Positions 12,805-14,125 of a stretch of 14,125 nt of DNA are shown one piece after another (the first letter of the stretch is position 1; each line of letters begins with the position of its first letter). Source of the stretch: JAQGMJ01 sp036271855. GTDB taxonomy: Bacteria; Pseudomonadota; Gammaproteobacteria; Burkholderiales; JAEUOS01. A model generated the notes under the pieces. The model was not told where the DNA came from. It did no database searches and saw only the letters and a program-made list of their open reading frames with translations. A program made the translations under genes and the position numbers. The stretch covers positions 1 to 14,125 of the forward strand of contig DATAZV010000215.1 in NCBI GenBank assembly GCA_036271855.1, in the 5' to 3' direction.

Positions 12805-14125
12805 ATGCCCCAAACGCTTTACGACAAACTCTGGGATAGCCACGTCGTCCACACCGAAGAGGACGGCACCGCCCTGCTGTACATCGACCGCCACCTGGTG
12901 CACGAAGTCACCAGCCCGCAGGCCTACGAGGGCCTGCGCGAGGCCGGCCGCAAGGTCTGGCGCCCGGACTCCATCGTCTCCACCGCCGACCACAACACCC
13001 CCACCAACGGCTGGGAGCGCGGCCTGGACGGCGTGGTCGACCCGATCTCGCTGGAGCAGATCGTCACCCTCGACAAAAACATCAAGGCTACCGGCGCACT
13101 CGCCTATTACCCCTTCCTCGACAAGCGCCAGGGCATCGTCCACGTCATCGGGCCGGAGAATGGCGCCACCCTGCCGGGCATGACGGTGGTGTGCGGCGAT
13201 TCGCACACCTCCACCCACGGCGCCTTCGGCTGCCTGGCGCACGGCATCGGCACTTCCGAGGTCGAGCACGTGATGGCGACGCAATGCCTGGTGCAGCGCA
13301 AGTTCAAGAACATGCTGGTGCGGGTCGACGGCGCGCTGCCGCCTGGCGTCACCGGCAAGGACATGGCTCTCGCCATCATCGGCAAGATCGGCACTGCCGG
13401 CGGTACCGGCTGCGCCATCGAATTCGGCGGCTCGGCGGTGCGCGGCCTGTCGATGGAAGGGCGCATGACCCTGTGCAACATGGCGATCGAGGCGGGTGCG
13501 CGCGCCGGCATGGTCGGCGTGGACGACACAACGCTCAACTACCTCAAGGGCCGCACCTTCGCCCCCACCGGCCGCGAATGGGATGTTGCCTGCCAGTACT
13601 GGCGCACCATGAAGACCGACGACGGCGCGGTGTTCGACGTGGTGATCGAGATGCGCGGCGAAGAGATTCCGCCGCAGGTCACCTGGGGCACTTCGCCCGA
13701 GATGGTCACCACGGTCGAAGGCCGGGTGCCCGACCCCGAGCGCGAAAAGGACGCCAGCAAGCGCGATGCGATGGAACGCGCGCTGATCTACATGGGCCTG
13801 GAGCCGAACGTGCCGATCACCGACATCCGCCTGGACAAGGTGTTCATCGGCTCCTGCACCAATTCGCGCATCGAAGACATGCGTCAGGCCGCCTGGGTGG
13901 TCAAGCGCCTGGGCAAGAAGGTCGCATCGAACGTCAAGGCCGCACTGGTGGTGCCGGGTTCCGGCCAGGTCAAGCTGCAGGCGGAGGCCGAAGGCCTGGA
14001 CAAGATTTTCAAGGACGCCGGTTTCGACTGGCGCGAGCCGGGCTGCTCGATGTGCCTGGCGATGAATGCCGACAAGCTGGAACCGGGCGAGCGCTGCGCC
14101 TCCACCTCGAACCGTAATTTCGAGG
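12805..14125 (+). CDS. leuC: 3-isopropylmalate dehydratase large subunit, 5' part
   Basis: LeuC with LeuD isomerises 2- to 3-isopropylmalate in leucine biosynthesis using a 4Fe-4S cluster, in the cytoplasm. The first 440 of about 470 residues are present; the gene runs off the window. Diagnostic features are MPQTLYDKLWDSHVV at the start, DHNTPT (62-67), GDSHTSTHGAFG (131-142), and cluster ligands Cys351 in GSCTNSR and Cys414/Cys417 in GCSMCLAMN. The ATG at 12805 matches the usual LeuC N-terminus; the ribosome site is a modest AGGTAA. It is transcribed divergently from mug and does not belong to the catabolic locus. In Burkholderiales leuD and leuB usually follow, which would lie beyond the edge. 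Confidence 0.97.
   Translation, partial: MPQTLYDKLWDSHVVHTEEDGTALLYIDRHLVHEVTSPQAYEGLREAGRKVWRPDSIVSTADHNTPTNGWERGLDGVVDPISLEQIVTLDKNIKATGALAYYPFLDKRQGIVHVIGPENGATLPGMTVVCGDSHTSTHGAFGCLAHGIGTSEVEHVMATQCLVQRKFKNMLVRVDGALPPGVTGKDMALAIIGKIGTAGGTGCAIEFGGSAVRGLSMEGRMTLCNMAIEAGARAGMVGVDDTTLNYLKGRTFAPTGREWDVACQYWRTMKTDDGAVFDVVIEMRGEEIPPQVTWGTSPEMVTTVEGRVPDPEREKDASKRDAMERALIYMGLEPNVPITDIRLDKVFIGSCTNSRIEDMRQAAWVVKRLGKKVASNVKAALVVPGSGQVKLQAEAEGLDKIFKDAGFDWREPGCSMCLAMNADKLEPGERCASTSNRNFE

Noticed and set aside
12583..13284. Minus-strand frame of 233 codons upstream of mug
   Set aside because: It is antisense to leuC. Only its last six codons, after a good ribosome site, are worth noting as a possible leader.

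Overview
The window reads as chromosomal DNA from a high-GC betaproteobacterium, most likely Burkholderiales. The reasons are strong G/C bias at third codon positions, two Bug/TctC-type tripartite tricarboxylate transporter (TTT) binding proteins (a family greatly expanded in that order), and a leuC reading off the right edge. Genus cannot be fixed from the sequence alone. There is no tRNA, rRNA, CRISPR array, transposase, integrase or transcriptional regulator in the window.

Layout, left to right. (1) 1-741: the 3' end of a beta-keto acid cleavage enzyme (BKACE, formerly DUF849), closed by a strong bidirectional terminator. (2) 830-2095, minus strand: a class III PLP aminotransferase of the glutamate-1-semialdehyde aminomutase fold. 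(3) 2096-2446: a 351-bp divergent control region holding two adjacent 67/68-bp repeats, each with three dyads. (4) 2447-6992, plus strand: a tight five-gene run of Bug binding protein, COG3618 amidohydrolase, Bug binding protein, and two more COG3618 amidohydrolases. (5) 7009-7137: an inverted REP-like pair between convergent operons. (6) 11633-7174, minus strand: a seven-gene operon of NMT1/SsuA-type binding protein, ABC ATPase, ABC permease and four consecutive, different RidA-family proteins. (7) 11634-12020: its control region, with a duplicated ~55-bp segment carrying a TTGGATACAAA core. (8) 12021-12586, minus strand: a mug-type mismatch DNA glycosylase interrupted by a one-base frameshift. 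(9) 12805-14125: leuC, cut by the window edge.

Taken together, 1-11633 looks like a catabolic and uptake locus for an undetermined nitrogen-containing carboxylate or lactone/lactam-like compound, lying beside housekeeping genes (mug, leuC). The inferred logic is as follows. The ABC system and the two Bug proteins capture substrates. RidA-family proteins hydrolyse or quench imine/enamine intermediates. COG3618 enzymes open or isomerise lactone-type rings. The aminotransferase moves an amino group, and the BKACE enzyme cleaves a beta-keto acid with acetyl-CoA. Each family assignment rests on visible motifs. The joined-up pathway and its substrate are inference.

The most unusual points are the run of four RidA paralogues whose key residues differ in every copy, an amidohydrolase that has lost the first His of its HxH motif, covarying dyads in the tandem repeat upstream of the first Bug gene, and the duplicated operator-like segment upstream of the ABC/RidA operon.
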